Positions 7,735 to 15,425 of a DNA stretch of 37,771 nucleotides are shown here, piece after piece; positions within the stretch are counted from its first letter, which is position 1, and every line of letters starts with the position of its first letter. The translations under genes were made by a program, and so were the position numbers. Below the pieces are notes generated by a model that saw only the letters and a list, made by a program, of their open reading frames with translations, ran no database searches and was not told the origin of the DNA. This DNA is from Sphingomonas sp. (GTDB lineage: Bacteria; Pseudomonadota; Alphaproteobacteria; Sphingomonadales; Sphingomonadaceae). The stretch spans positions 1-37,771 of the forward strand of contig NZ_JANYEK010000233.1 of assembly GCF_025363195.1 (NCBI RefSeq), given 5' to 3'.

Positions 7735-9387
7735 TCAATCGTGTCCGATCACCGCGATGGAAATCTCATAGGCACCGACCAGCGGATCGTGGTGCAGTTT
7801 CGACCGAAGCTGTCGCGACAGGCCTTCCATGACGCGGCCGTAGCGATCCTTCACCGCCGCTTGCAGAGCGTCGCAATCGATCAGGGCGGGGGAACTGATG
7901 CGCAGGATCGCGCGCTCTGCCGTCTCTCCGGGCTTTACCGAGATACGGATCTGTGCCGCCGGGCTGCAGCTCATCGCCAGCTCGACGATCTCGGTGATGA
8001 GGAAGGCCACGGCAATGCCGATATCCTGATTGACCAGCCACGGTTCGACATCGAGCAGGATGCCAAGTCCCGCTGAACCTTCTGGCGCGGTGGCACGAAT
8101 GTTCGAGGCTAGCTCGCCCACCACCGATCGTAGCGATAGGCCGCGATGCTCCTCCATCTCGGCGAAATGGTGGCGGTGGACGACGGCGAGCGCATCGACG
8201 CGGCGCTGGATGCCGGCATAAGCGGCGCTGGCCTCGGCCGATTTGGCGCTGCGGGCGTGGAAGTTGATCAGGCTGGAAATTACCTGAAGATTGTTCTTCA
8301 CGCGGTGATGCACCTCGCGTGTCAATCGCGTCTGGCGGACCAACCCTTCGGCCAGCCCAGCCTCGTGTGCCGCGACGGTACGGCTGATGTTGCGGAAAGT
8401 ATCGCCGAGTTCGCGAATCTCCTGTGCGGGCAGCGCCCGTACTTCCTCCGGGTCGATCTCCTCGCCGGGCACGTAGGCTGCGACGGCACTTCGCAAGCGA
8501 CGTAACGGGTGGATCAACAGCCGATCGACGATGAACCAGCCGATGCTGGCGGCGGCGAACCACATCAGGATCGGGAAGAGCAGCGCGATCAACATCGGCG
8601 GCGTAATCGGTTGGCTGCGCACCGTCATCAGCAGGTCGAGATTGTCGATGCCCAAGGCGACGCGCTGCGTTTCACGTCGTTCCAGCGCGGCACGGTCGGG
8701 CAACGGGGTCAGCGCGAGTTGCGCGCGGTCGCGCATCAGCATCGTCTCGAACGGGACGGTGAAACCGCTCGGCAGTCCGACATCCGCAAGGAACCGTGCC
8801 GGAAAGAAGGCGTTGGCGCTCGCTCCCCTTGTGCCGCCGATCGCCAGAACGACGCCCTTGCCCGGCACGACGCGCGCAGCGATCGGCTGGGTGCCGTCGG
8901 GGTAGGGTAGCAGCAGATCCGCCGAGATGGCGGTGCCGCACAGGATACGGCGATTGGCATCGATGATCGCAAAACGCGTGCCGCTCGCCGCCTGTTGCGC
9001 AAACACGCCCTGCGCGCGGGCGCAACTCGGGGCATCGCCGGCATCGGTGTCCAAGGCGTTGAGTGCGGCGCGCAACGCCGTCATGTCTCCGACCATCTCG
9101 ATGGCGATTTTGCGCGCGCTTTCGGACGACGCGACACGCACGCGGGCTCGGGCATCAGCGGTGGCGTTCTGCGCGGTATTCAGCGTCGCGAAGAACGCGA
9201 TCACCGCGAGCGGCAGGAGGGCCGCGCTCAGAATCAGAAAGACCTTTGCCCCGGTCGGTATCTGCGACACGAAAAGTGAGGACCGATCCGAAAATTTCTG
9301 GTCGGAAATCGTACTGGATGTCGCGGCGCGATCTTCTGACAAATCGATCGGGCCAGGGGAGGGGCCCTTTTCAGTATCGACGATCAC
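7735..9387 (-). CDS. phyP: PhyP-type membrane histidine phosphatase/kinase, regulator of PhyR
   Basis: A 550-residue inner-membrane sensor. One membrane helix lies at about 47-70, then a periplasmic domain with two cysteines, a second helix (about 260-285), a HAMP-like linker, and a HisKA_2 dimerisation box with His-His-Arg-Val-Lys-Asn-Asn-Leu (His360/His361). The C-terminal ATPase-like domain is degenerate. The N-box region reads Ile-Thr-Glu-Ile-Val-Glu-Leu-Ala, with both expected asparagines replaced, and no Asp-x-Gly-x-Gly motif follows. This fits a phosphatase that keeps PhyR unphosphorylated, as described for Sphingomonas PhyP, rather than a kinase. It starts seven bases after nepR and is surely co-transcribed. 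The GTG start at 9387 lacks a good ribosome site and is tentative; upstream in-frame codons would overlap nepR. Confidence 0.82.
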   Translation of the reverse strand: MIVDTEKGPSPGPIDLSEDRAATSSTISDQKFSDRSSLFVSQIPTGAKVFLILSAALLPLAVIAFFATLNTAQNATADARARVRVASSESARKIAIEMVGDMTALRAALNALDTDAGDAPSCARAQGVFAQQAASGTRFAIIDANRRILCGTAISADLLLPYPDGTQPIAARVVPGKGVVLAIGGTRGASANAFFPARFLADVGLPSGFTVPFETMLMRDRAQLALTPLPDRAALERRETQRVALGIDNLDLLMTVRSQPITPPMLIALLFPILMWFAAASIGWFIVDRLLIHPLRRLRSAVAAYVPGEEIDPEEVRALPAQEIRELGDTFRNISRTVAAHEAGLAEGLVRQTRLTREVHHRVKNNLQVISSLINFHARSAKSAEASAAYAGIQRRVDALAVVHRHHFAEMEEHRGLSLRSVVGELASNIRATAPEGSAGLGILLDVEPWLVNQDIGIAVAFLITEIVELAMSCSPAAQIRISVKPGETAERAILRISSPALIDCDALQAAVKDRYGRVMEGLSRQLRSKLHHDPLVGAYEISIAVIGHD

Positions 9388-9394
9388 TACCCGG

Positions 9395-9568
9395 TCAATC
9401 GAGTTTACCCAGAAGATCGAGCAGATCGGCTGGAATGTCTTCGTCGACGGTCTTTTGGTATACGGTGCGCAGTGCCGCGCCCATGTCGCGATCCTTGCTT
9501 TGCACTCTTGTACTTCCGCCCGATGCTGGCTTTTTAGAAGACTTTGAAGACCCGTCGCCCGAACGCAA
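9395..9568 (-). CDS. nepR: Anti-sigma factor NepR
   Basis: A 57-residue protein that binds EcfG and keeps it inactive until phosphorylated PhyR captures it. The C-terminal half carries the NepR signature: Met-Gly-x2-Leu-Arg-x-Val-Tyr, then a Val-Asp-Glu-Asp-Ile-Pro turn, then Leu-Leu-Asp-Leu-Leu-Gly-Lys-Leu-Asp at the very end. The N-terminus is basic and disordered. The only start with a ribosome site (AGGGGGGA, five bases upstream) is TTG at 9568. The rare start and small size mean automated annotation may miss or mis-start it. It is divergent from phyR and directly upstream of phyP; in many alphaproteobacteria nepR instead precedes ecfG. Confidence 0.85.
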   Translation of the reverse strand: MRSGDGSSKSSKKPASGGSTRVQSKDRDMGAALRTVYQKTVDEDIPADLLDLLGKLD

Positions 9569-9701
9569 TGCCGTCCCCCCTGAACAACCCGGCGGCCGCC
9601 GGATTTGAAATGATATACCGATGCGGGACCGGCCTGATGAAAAACGAATGACACGCGAAAGCGCGTCGATCAACCGAACGTACGTAGTACGACCAGTGCA
9701 T

Positions 9702-9726
9702 GAAACCAAATAGCGCGCCGATTGTT
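9702..9726 (+). promoter_or_regulatory. Weak overlapping EcfG-like site facing phyR
   Basis: On the plus strand GAAAC (9702-9706), 16 bases, TGTT (9723-9726): one mismatch in each element. Each element overlaps one of the opposing nepR promoter, so the two form a near-palindrome. It could drive phyR about 95 bases downstream, but this is inference. Confidence 0.3.
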
Positions 9727-9728
9727 CC
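9704..9728 (-). promoter_or_regulatory. EcfG-type promoter of nepR-phyP
   Basis: On the minus strand GGAAC (9728-9724), 16 bases, GGTT (9707-9704): complete -35 and three of four -10 bases. It lies about 136 bases before the nepR start, which would leave a leader of roughly 125 nt. It implies feedback control of the anti-sigma factor by EcfG. Confidence 0.7.
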
Positions 9729-9830
9729 GCCTACGATGCGAATATTTTTCAGGCGCTGAATCGCATTGCAAACGGACCGAGCCGCTTCCACAAGGAAGGC
9801 GAATTTTTAAGTCAGGAGACCCCGACAGCC

Positions 9831-10637
9831 ATGTCGCTTGGACAGCAGCTTGCCCCCCATCTCCCTTTCCTGCGCCGGTATGGCCGGGCCCTTACCGGAA
9901 GCCAGACGCATGGCGACCGTTATGTTCGCGCCACGCTTGAGGCGATTGTCGCCGCGCCGACAGAATTTCCGCGCGATGTCGATCCGCGGCTCGGCCTTTA
10001 TCGTATGTTCCAGGCGATCTGGAATTCGACCAATTATGACGAGACGCTGGAAAATTCTTCCGCGGGCGAAGGTGACGATCAGGAATCCATCGCCCGTGCG
10101 CGCCTCGCCCGGATGACACCCTTGTCGCGCCAAGCCTTGCTGCTGACGGCGATGGAAGGCTTTACGCCCGAGGACGCAGCATACCTGATCGAGGTGGATA
10201 CCGCCGAGATCGAAACGCTGGTCAACGAAGCGCTCGGTGAAATCGAGAAGCAAACCCGCGCTCGCGTACTGATTATCGAAGACGAGCCACTGATCGCAAT
10301 GGATATCGAGACGATCGTGCGCGATCTGGGCCATGAAGTGACCGGGGTTGCCGTGACGCGCGACGAGGCTGTTGCGCTGGCGATGGAAGACCGGCCCGGT
10401 TTGGTGCTGGCCGACATCCAGTTGGCCGACGACAGTTCGGGCATCGACGCAGTGAAGGACATCCTCGCTAAATTTCAGGTGCCGGTCATCTTCATCACGG
10501 CCTTTCCGGAGCGCTTGCTCACCGGCGAGCGCCCCGAGCCGACCTTCCTCATCACGAAGCCGTTCCAGCGGTCCACCGTCAAGGCGGCGATTGCCCAAGC
10601 GTTGTTCTTCGACTCGGCGACCGTTCCGGCGCTCTGA
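9831..10637 (+). CDS. phyR: General stress response regulator PhyR
   Basis: Anti-anti-sigma response regulator and master switch of the alphaproteobacterial general stress response. It has 268 residues. The N-terminal half (about 1-140) is an EcfG-like sigma mimic without DNA-binding function. The C-terminal receiver domain (about 145-260) has acidic residues Glu150-Asp151-Glu152, the phosphoacceptor Asp195 in Leu-Ala-Asp-Ile-Gln-Leu, Thr224 and Lys243 followed by Pro-Phe. When phosphorylated, the sigma-like part binds NepR. AGGAG lies 12 bases before the ATG. The gene is divergent from nepR-phyP and upstream of ecfG. Confidence 0.97.
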   Translation: MSLGQQLAPHLPFLRRYGRALTGSQTHGDRYVRATLEAIVAAPTEFPRDVDPRLGLYRMFQAIWNSTNYDETLENSSAGEGDDQESIARARLARMTPLSRQALLLTAMEGFTPEDAAYLIEVDTAEIETLVNEALGEIEKQTRARVLIIEDEPLIAMDIETIVRDLGHEVTGVAVTRDEAVALAMEDRPGLVLADIQLADDSSGIDAVKDILAKFQVPVIFITAFPERLLTGERPEPTFLITKPFQRSTVKAAIAQALFFDSATVPAL

Positions 10638-10648
10638 CCGGCGAAATC

Positions 10649-10684
10649 CCGTATCGTTGGCAACGAAGGTTCCCAACGATACGG
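10649..10684 (+). terminator. Perfect 12-bp inverted repeat after phyR
   Basis: A 12-bp perfect stem (10649-10660 with 10673-10684) with a 12-nt loop starts 11 bases after the phyR stop. There is no T-run directly after it, although a TTTT follows at 10696. It is probably a terminator or an RNA 3'-end stabiliser of the phyR transcript. Confidence 0.55.
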
Positions 10685-10715
10685 ACCCAAAACGGTTTTC
10701 GCGGGTTTATCCGGC

Positions 10716-10853
10716 ATGACCGACCCAGAAGAAAAGATTCGAATCTCCGGCCAGGAAGCGCGTTCGGGCGCCACGCCGCACATGACGCGCTATATCCTGG
10801 GCATCTCCCTGGTGCTCGTCATCGCGATATTCGCATTTCTGTTCATGAAATAG
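10716..10853 (+). CDS. 45-residue single-pass membrane protein
   Basis: Not recognised as a named family. The reading frame runs from ATG 10716 to TAG 10851-10853. It encodes a hydrophilic N-terminal half (about 26 residues, with Asp-Pro-Glu-Glu-Lys) and one C-terminal membrane helix (about 27-44) ending in Phe-Met-Lys. The hydrophilic-then-hydrophobic organisation and GC-rich codon use support a real gene. There is no strong ribosome site. Its place between phyR and ecfG suggests a role in, or co-regulation with, the stress response; that is inference. Confidence 0.6.
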   Translation: MTDPEEKIRISGQEARSGATPHMTRYILGISLVLVIAIFAFLFMK

Positions 10854-10945
10854 CGCGCTCTAAGCGATTGATTTCCGGGCGCGTGCTGGCTTTTGCTGCG
10901 TAACGCCCCTATCTCCGTCCCTGGCGAGGCGAAAAGCGGGTGTTC

Positions 10946-11599
10946 ATGTCTGAATCCGAAACCAACGACGACGATATCGGCGAAGACACCGCCGAAGAGG
11001 TCGTAGAGCACGTCCCTCTCTCCGATCCCGAGTTCAAGAAGGAATTGGCGCAGGTTATTCCACATCTGCGCGCTTTCGGGCGTTCTTTGTCAGGCAATCG
11101 CGATCTCGCCGACGATCTGGTGCAGGAGACGCTGATGAAGGCGTGGGCCGCGCGCCAGCGTTTTCAGGCCGGCACCAATATGCGCGCATGGACCTTTATC
11201 ATCCTGCGCAACCTGTATCTCAGTCAGATGCGCCGAGCGCGCTTCAAGGGGGAATGGGACGATCTGGTCGCTGACAAGATTCTCGCTGCACCCGCCAGTC
11301 AGGATCGTCATGTCGAATTGGGCGATATGCAGCGGGCATTGCTCCACCTTCCCCAGCCCCAGCGCGAGGCGCTGATTCTGGTGGGCGCGGGCGGCTTTGC
11401 TTACGAGGAAGCTGCCGAGATTTGCGGCGTGGCGGTCGGCACGATCAAGAGCCGTGTCGCGCGTGGCCGCGTGGCCCTGGAAACGATCCTAGGCGATGGC
11501 TCGCTGCCGTCGCGGCGAACCCATAGGAACGCGCCGGGGATGACGGCGCTCGATACGATTATGGGTGAAGTCGAGAGCTTGAGTCGCGATCGGGGCTGA
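10946..11599 (+). CDS. ecfG: General stress sigma factor EcfG
   Basis: Extracytoplasmic-function sigma factor (EcfG/ECF15 group) that directs RNA polymerase to GGAAC-N16-CGTT promoters. It has 217 residues from ATG 10946; a GTG six bases upstream is less likely. Region 2 covers about 38-105, with Asp-Asp-Leu-Val-Gln-Glu-Thr-Leu and Met-Arg-Ala-Trp-Thr-Phe. Region 4 covers about 125-180, with Leu-Pro-x-Pro-Gln-Arg-Glu-Ala-Leu and the helix-turn-helix Gly-Thr-Ile-Lys-Ser-Arg-Val-Ala-Arg-Gly-Arg. The acidic N-terminal extension and the roughly 35-residue tail are longer than in minimal ECF factors. No GGAAC-type site is seen directly upstream, so its basal promoter is unclear. Confidence 0.95.
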   Translation: MSESETNDDDIGEDTAEEVVEHVPLSDPEFKKELAQVIPHLRAFGRSLSGNRDLADDLVQETLMKAWAARQRFQAGTNMRAWTFIILRNLYLSQMRRARFKGEWDDLVADKILAAPASQDRHVELGDMQRALLHLPQPQREALILVGAGGFAYEEAAEICGVAVGTIKSRVARGRVALETILGDGSLPSRRTHRNAPGMTALDTIMGEVESLSRDRG

Positions 11600-11618
11600 A
11601 CCCGATCCGGCTCGGGTT
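11599..11618 (+). terminator. Possible terminator after ecfG
   Basis: A 7-bp stem, AACCCGA (11599-11605) with TCGGGTT (11612-11618), and a 6-nt loop start at the ecfG stop codon. No T-run follows, so this is only a candidate. Confidence 0.4.
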
Positions 11619-11730
11619 GGACCAGCCTGACTCTGGCGCCGTTTCGGCACAAACCCTGCAAGACAGCGGGTTGTCGGGAAACTCGGTCGATGGGTCGGCA
11701 AACGAATCCTGCCTGAATTCGTCACGGTCC

Positions 11731-11907
11731 TCAATCGAGTAGGTCGAGACGTTCAAGCAAAACCCGCAAATCCTCGGGCATCCTGTCATTTCCGCCATAG
11801 GCAGCATTCAGGGCACCAGCGACCACATCTCCGCGAAACGGCGCCACCACACTGAACGCACCTTGGGTTACAACGTGCGCTGAAGTGAGAAGGGCCTCTG
11901 TCATCAT
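11731..11907 (-). CDS. Second NepR-like protein (putative anti-sigma paralogue)
   Basis: A 58-residue frame convergent to ecfG, starting at a tandem ATG-ATG (11907 or 11904). Its last 30 residues line up with the NepR encoded at 9395-9568: Gly-Ala-Leu-x3-Tyr, then Asp, Pro, Asp-Leu, Leu-Leu and a final Leu-Asp repeat those of NepR, with the linker two residues shorter. The N-terminal half differs: it is hydrophobic/neutral rather than basic. It is not antisense to a gene, since ecfG ends at 11599 and glnE starts at 11983, which argues for real coding. The ribosome site is poor and third-position GC is lower than in neighbours. If real, it could bind EcfG or PhyR; this is inferred from the motif only. 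Confidence 0.6.
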   Translation of the reverse strand: MMTEALLTSAHVVTQGAFSVVAPFRGDVVAGALNAAYGGNDRMPEDLRVLLERLDLLD

Positions 11908-11982
11908 CACGTCCAAACGACTGAAACCACTATTTGTTGCTTGCCAATCGCCAGCAGGAGCGCCGATGCACCGGTTTGTCGC

Positions 11983-14673
11983 ATGAATATCGCCCGACCA
12001 GATTCCAGGATCATCCATGCCCTAGCCCGGGCGCGCGCGGAATCGCCGTTCCTCACCATGGTGCTGGGTCGGGAGCCGGAATTGGCGGAAATGCTCGAAG
12101 CCGGCGTGCTGCCGCCACTCGATCCACCGATCCTCGTCACCCCGGACCAGCCCGCGGCCCGCGCGATGCGGCTAGCGCGGCGGCGGATTTCACTGCTCGT
12201 TGCGATTGGCGATCTGGCGGGGGTGCTCGACCTGACCGCCGTGACCGGGGCGCTCAGTTTTTTTGCGGATCGCGCGCTCGATCTGGCGATCCGCACGGCG
12301 ATCGAAGAGCGCACGCCCAGCGCCGAACCGGTCGGCTTCACCGCCATTGCGCTCGGCAAACAGGGCAGCCACGAGCTCAATTATTCTTCCGATATCGATC
12401 CGATCCTGCTGTTCGATCCCGCGACCCTGCCACGCCGAGCGCGCGAGGATCCGCAGGAGGCGGCCGTGCGGATCGGCAAGCGCGTCGTCGAACTGCTGCA
12501 GGCGCGCGATGGCGACGGCTATGTCCTGCGCGTCGACCTGCGCCTTCGTCCCTCGCCCGAGGCGACCCCGCTGGCGTTGCCGGTCGATGCCGCGATCGCC
12601 TATTACGAATCACAGGCCTTGCCGTGGGAGCGTGCCGCCTTCATCCGCGCGCGCGCCGCCGCCGGGGATGTCGTGCTCGGACGGCGTTTTCTCGATATTA
12701 TCCGTCCGTTCGTATGGCGCCGGGCGCTTGATTTCGGCGCGATCGGCGAAATCCGCGGCATCTCTCGCCGCATCCGCGATCACCATGCACAGGGTCAGGT
12801 GTTCGGCCCCGGTTTCGACCTGAAACGCGGGCGAGGGGGGATTCGCGAGGTCGAATTCTTCGCGCAGATCCATCAATTGATCCACGGTGGGCGCGAGTTC
12901 ACCGTTCGGGCACCAGCGACACGCGATGCTCTGGCGGCGCTGGCCGGGGCAGGGTGGATCGGGGCGGACGAAGCGGCGGCAATGACGGCAAGCTACGCAG
13001 TGCTGCGCACGATCGAACACCGCGTGCAGATGGTCGATGATCGCCAGACCCATCATCTACCGGTCGGTGCAGCGCTGGATGGCGTCGCGCGGTTGCACGG
13101 GCTGGGGGACCAAGCGGAACTGCTCGATCTGCTGCGACCGCATGTCGCCAGCACCGCGCGGATCTACGATTCGATCGAGCCGGAAGGCGATGCGCTGTCG
13201 CATGATCCCGCGCGGCTGGCCGAACAACTCGCCGCTGCCGGGTTCGCCGACACCACCGGTGCCGTAAAACGGGTCGAGCAGTGGCGCGGGGGATCGTATG
13301 CCGCATTGCGCAGTCCGGCGGCGTTGCAAGCGCTGGAGGCGGTCCTGCCGGGCTTGATCGACGCGCTGGGCACCGCGCCCGATCCGCATGCCGCGATCCT
13401 CAGGCTCGACGCTGTACTGTCGCGGCTGCCCAGCGCGATCAATTTCCTGCGCCTGATCGAGGCGCGTCCGGCGCTGGCCCGGTTGCTCGGCGCGATCCTC
13501 AGCCATGCCGCGCCGCTGGCCGAAGCCCTTGGGCGGCGCACCGACCTGCTCGACGGGCTGATCGATGCAACCGCGCTGGAGGCGGTCGGTTCGGTTGCCG
13601 AACTGGCTACCGAAATGGGCGCCGATGTTTTTGGGAGCGCGGATTATCAGGCCAAGCTCGATCACGTCCGCAAGGTGGTGGGGGAAAAGCGCTTCGCTTT
13701 GGGCGCGCAAATCGTCGCTGGAGCATCCGATCCACTCGATGTGTCGGCCGGCTATGCCCGCGTCGCGGAAGCCGCGATCCAGGTGCTGGCTGAGGCCACC
13801 GTCACCGAATTCGCCGCCCGGCACGGCCGCGTCGCCGGCAGCGAATTGGTGGTGCTGGCGCTCGGGCGAATGGGCGGAGGCGCGCTGACCCACGCGTCAG
13901 ACCTCGACCTGATCTATCTGTTCACTGGCGATTTTGCTGCAGAATCGGATGGCGAAAAACGCCTTGGCGCAGTGCTTTATTACAATCGTCTCGCACAACG
14001 TCTAACCGGGGCGCTGTCGGTCGCCACCGCCTCCGGTCCGCTCTACGAGGTCGATACGCGACTGCGGCCTTCGGGCACGCAGGGCCCGCTTTCCGTCTCG
14101 CTCGATGGCTTTGCACGCTATCAGCGCGAGAGCGCCTGGACCTGGGAGCATATGTCACTAACCCGGGCGCGGCCAGTATTCGGATCATCGTCGGCACGGG
14201 CCGAAACGACCGCCGTGATCGCAGCGGTGCTGAACGGCGCCCGCCCGGAGCGCGACCTGATCGCCGACGCGGTGAAGATGCGCGCCGACATGGCCGCGCA
14301 CAAACTACCCGCCGGGCCGCTCGACGCCAAGCTATTGGCGGGCGGCCTGGTCGATCTGGAATTCGCCACTCACGTCGCGCAGCTCGTCCACCGCACCGGT
14401 TTCGACGCCAATCTCGGTCGCGCGATCGACGCGCTGGTCGCCGCCGGTCTGGCACCGACGGGCCTGCGCGATTGTCACGATCTCCTCACCCGGCTGATCG
14501 TCACGGTCCGGCTCGTTGCGCCCGACGCCCAGGTTCCGGAGCCGACGACGCAGGCGCTGATCGCTCGCGCGGTCGGCCTGCCGGATTGGCCGGCGACGCT
14601 TGCCGCTTTCGAGCGAACGCGGCAGGAAGTGATGCGATTCTGGGCGAACGTCGGAGGTGAAGATGGCAATTGA
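11983..14673 (+). CDS. glnE: Bifunctional glutamine synthetase adenylyltransferase/adenylyl-removing enzyme
   Basis: Controls glutamine synthetase by adding or removing AMP in response to PII. It has 896 residues from ATG 11983. The N-terminal adenylyl-removing half has Leu-Gly-Lys-Gln-Gly-x3-Leu-Asn-Tyr-Ser-Ser-Asp-Ile-Asp. The C-terminal adenylyltransferase half repeats the fold with Leu-Gly-Arg-Met-Gly-Gly-Gly and Ala-Ser-Asp-Leu-Asp-Leu-Ile-Tyr. The paired aspartates of each nucleotidyltransferase site are intact. A TTG at 11941 would add 14 residues; neither start has a clear ribosome site. The 3' end overlaps bcp by 11 bases, so bcp is translated from the same message. Confidence 0.95.
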   Translation: MNIARPDSRIIHALARARAESPFLTMVLGREPELAEMLEAGVLPPLDPPILVTPDQPAARAMRLARRRISLLVAIGDLAGVLDLTAVTGALSFFADRALDLAIRTAIEERTPSAEPVGFTAIALGKQGSHELNYSSDIDPILLFDPATLPRRAREDPQEAAVRIGKRVVELLQARDGDGYVLRVDLRLRPSPEATPLALPVDAAIAYYESQALPWERAAFIRARAAAGDVVLGRRFLDIIRPFVWRRALDFGAIGEIRGISRRIRDHHAQGQVFGPGFDLKRGRGGIREVEFFAQIHQLIHGGREFTVRAPATRDALAALAGAGWIGADEAAAMTASYAVLRTIEHRVQMVDDRQTHHLPVGAALDGVARLHGLGDQAELLDLLRPHVASTARIYDSIEPEGDALSHDPARLAEQLAAAGFADTTGAVKRVEQWRGGSYAALRSPAALQALEAVLPGLIDALGTAPDPHAAILRLDAVLSRLPSAINFLRLIEARPALARLLGAILSHAAPLAEALGRRTDLLDGLIDATALEAVGSVAELATEMGADVFGSADYQAKLDHVRKVVGEKRFALGAQIVAGASDPLDVSAGYARVAEAAIQVLAEATVTEFAARHGRVAGSELVVLALGRMGGGALTHASDLDLIYLFTGDFAAESDGEKRLGAVLYYNRLAQRLTGALSVATASGPLYEVDTRLRPSGTQGPLSVSLDGFARYQRESAWTWEHMSLTRARPVFGSSSARAETTAVIAAVLNGARPERDLIADAVKMRADMAAHKLPAGPLDAKLLAGGLVDLEFATHVAQLVHRTGFDANLGRAIDALVAAGLAPTGLRDCHDLLTRLIVTVRLVAPDAQVPEPTTQALIARAVGLPDWPATLAAFERTRQEVMRFWANVGGEDGN

Positions 14674-15130
14674 AATGGGTGATACGCTGCCGGATGTCAC
14701 GCTGACGCTACCTGATGGCACGAGCGCGGGGCTGCGTGATTATGTCGGCAAGCCGCTGGTTTTATATTTCTATCCGAAGGACGACACCACTGGCTGCACT
14801 CGCGAGGCACAGGATTTCGGTGCGTTATATCCCGAGTTTCAGGCCCTCGGTGCCGAAGTTCTCGGCGTATCGCGCGATACTCCGTCGAAGCATGCGAAGT
14901 TCATCTCAAAATACGATCTGAAGGTGCCGTTGGCCAGCGATACGGATCATTCCGTGACCGAAGCGTTCTCCGTCTGGATCGAAAAGCAACTCTACGGCAA
15001 GGCCTATATGGGCATCGACCGGTCGACCTGGCTGTTCGATGCCGGCGGGGCGTTGCGTCAGGTGTGGCGCAAGGTGAAGGTGCCCGGCCATGCCGCGATG
15101 GTGCTCGACGCGATGAAGGCGCTACGGTGA
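14663..15130 (+). CDS. bcp: Thioredoxin-dependent peroxiredoxin Bcp
   Basis: Thiol peroxidase (AhpC/TSA, BCP/PrxQ group) that reduces hydroperoxides in the cytoplasm. It has 155 residues from ATG 14663, set by GGAGGT at 14653-14658. The peroxidatic cysteine is Cys45 in Asp-Thr-Thr-Gly-Cys-Thr-x-Glu-Ala. It is the only cysteine in the protein: the resolving cysteine found five residues later in E. coli Bcp is missing, so this is a 1-Cys type needing an external thiol. The start lies inside the end of glnE. Confidence 0.93.
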   Translation: MAIEMGDTLPDVTLTLPDGTSAGLRDYVGKPLVLYFYPKDDTTGCTREAQDFGALYPEFQALGAEVLGVSRDTPSKHAKFISKYDLKVPLASDTDHSVTEAFSVWIEKQLYGKAYMGIDRSTWLFDAGGALRQVWRKVKVPGHAAMVLDAMKALR

Positions 15131-15425
15131 GACGGCGCGCGGGGATTTAATGCACCGAAATTTCCTAATCTGCTCAACGAATTCGCGGGAATCGCTGTGC
15201 TCGAATGTGCACTGCGTCGGGAAATTCGCGGTGCGTTCCATGGCAAATCTTCGGCTCGCCGCGCGACTCCGGCGGTTGACCGCGCAAACCGCGCGAGAGG
15301 GTTGATCGTTAACGACTGGGTAGGTCAGAAAGGTGGGGTCAAGAACGCGGAGGGGCTGCGATCTGGACGGTTCGGAATGGGATGCCGGGATTATTCGGCG
15401 TCCGTAGCAAGATCGTCGGGGATTA

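Noticed and set aside
10649..10684. GTTCC in this hairpin as an EcfG promoter on the minus strand
   Set aside because: No CGTT at 16-17 bases; the sequence is fully explained by a perfect inverted repeat.
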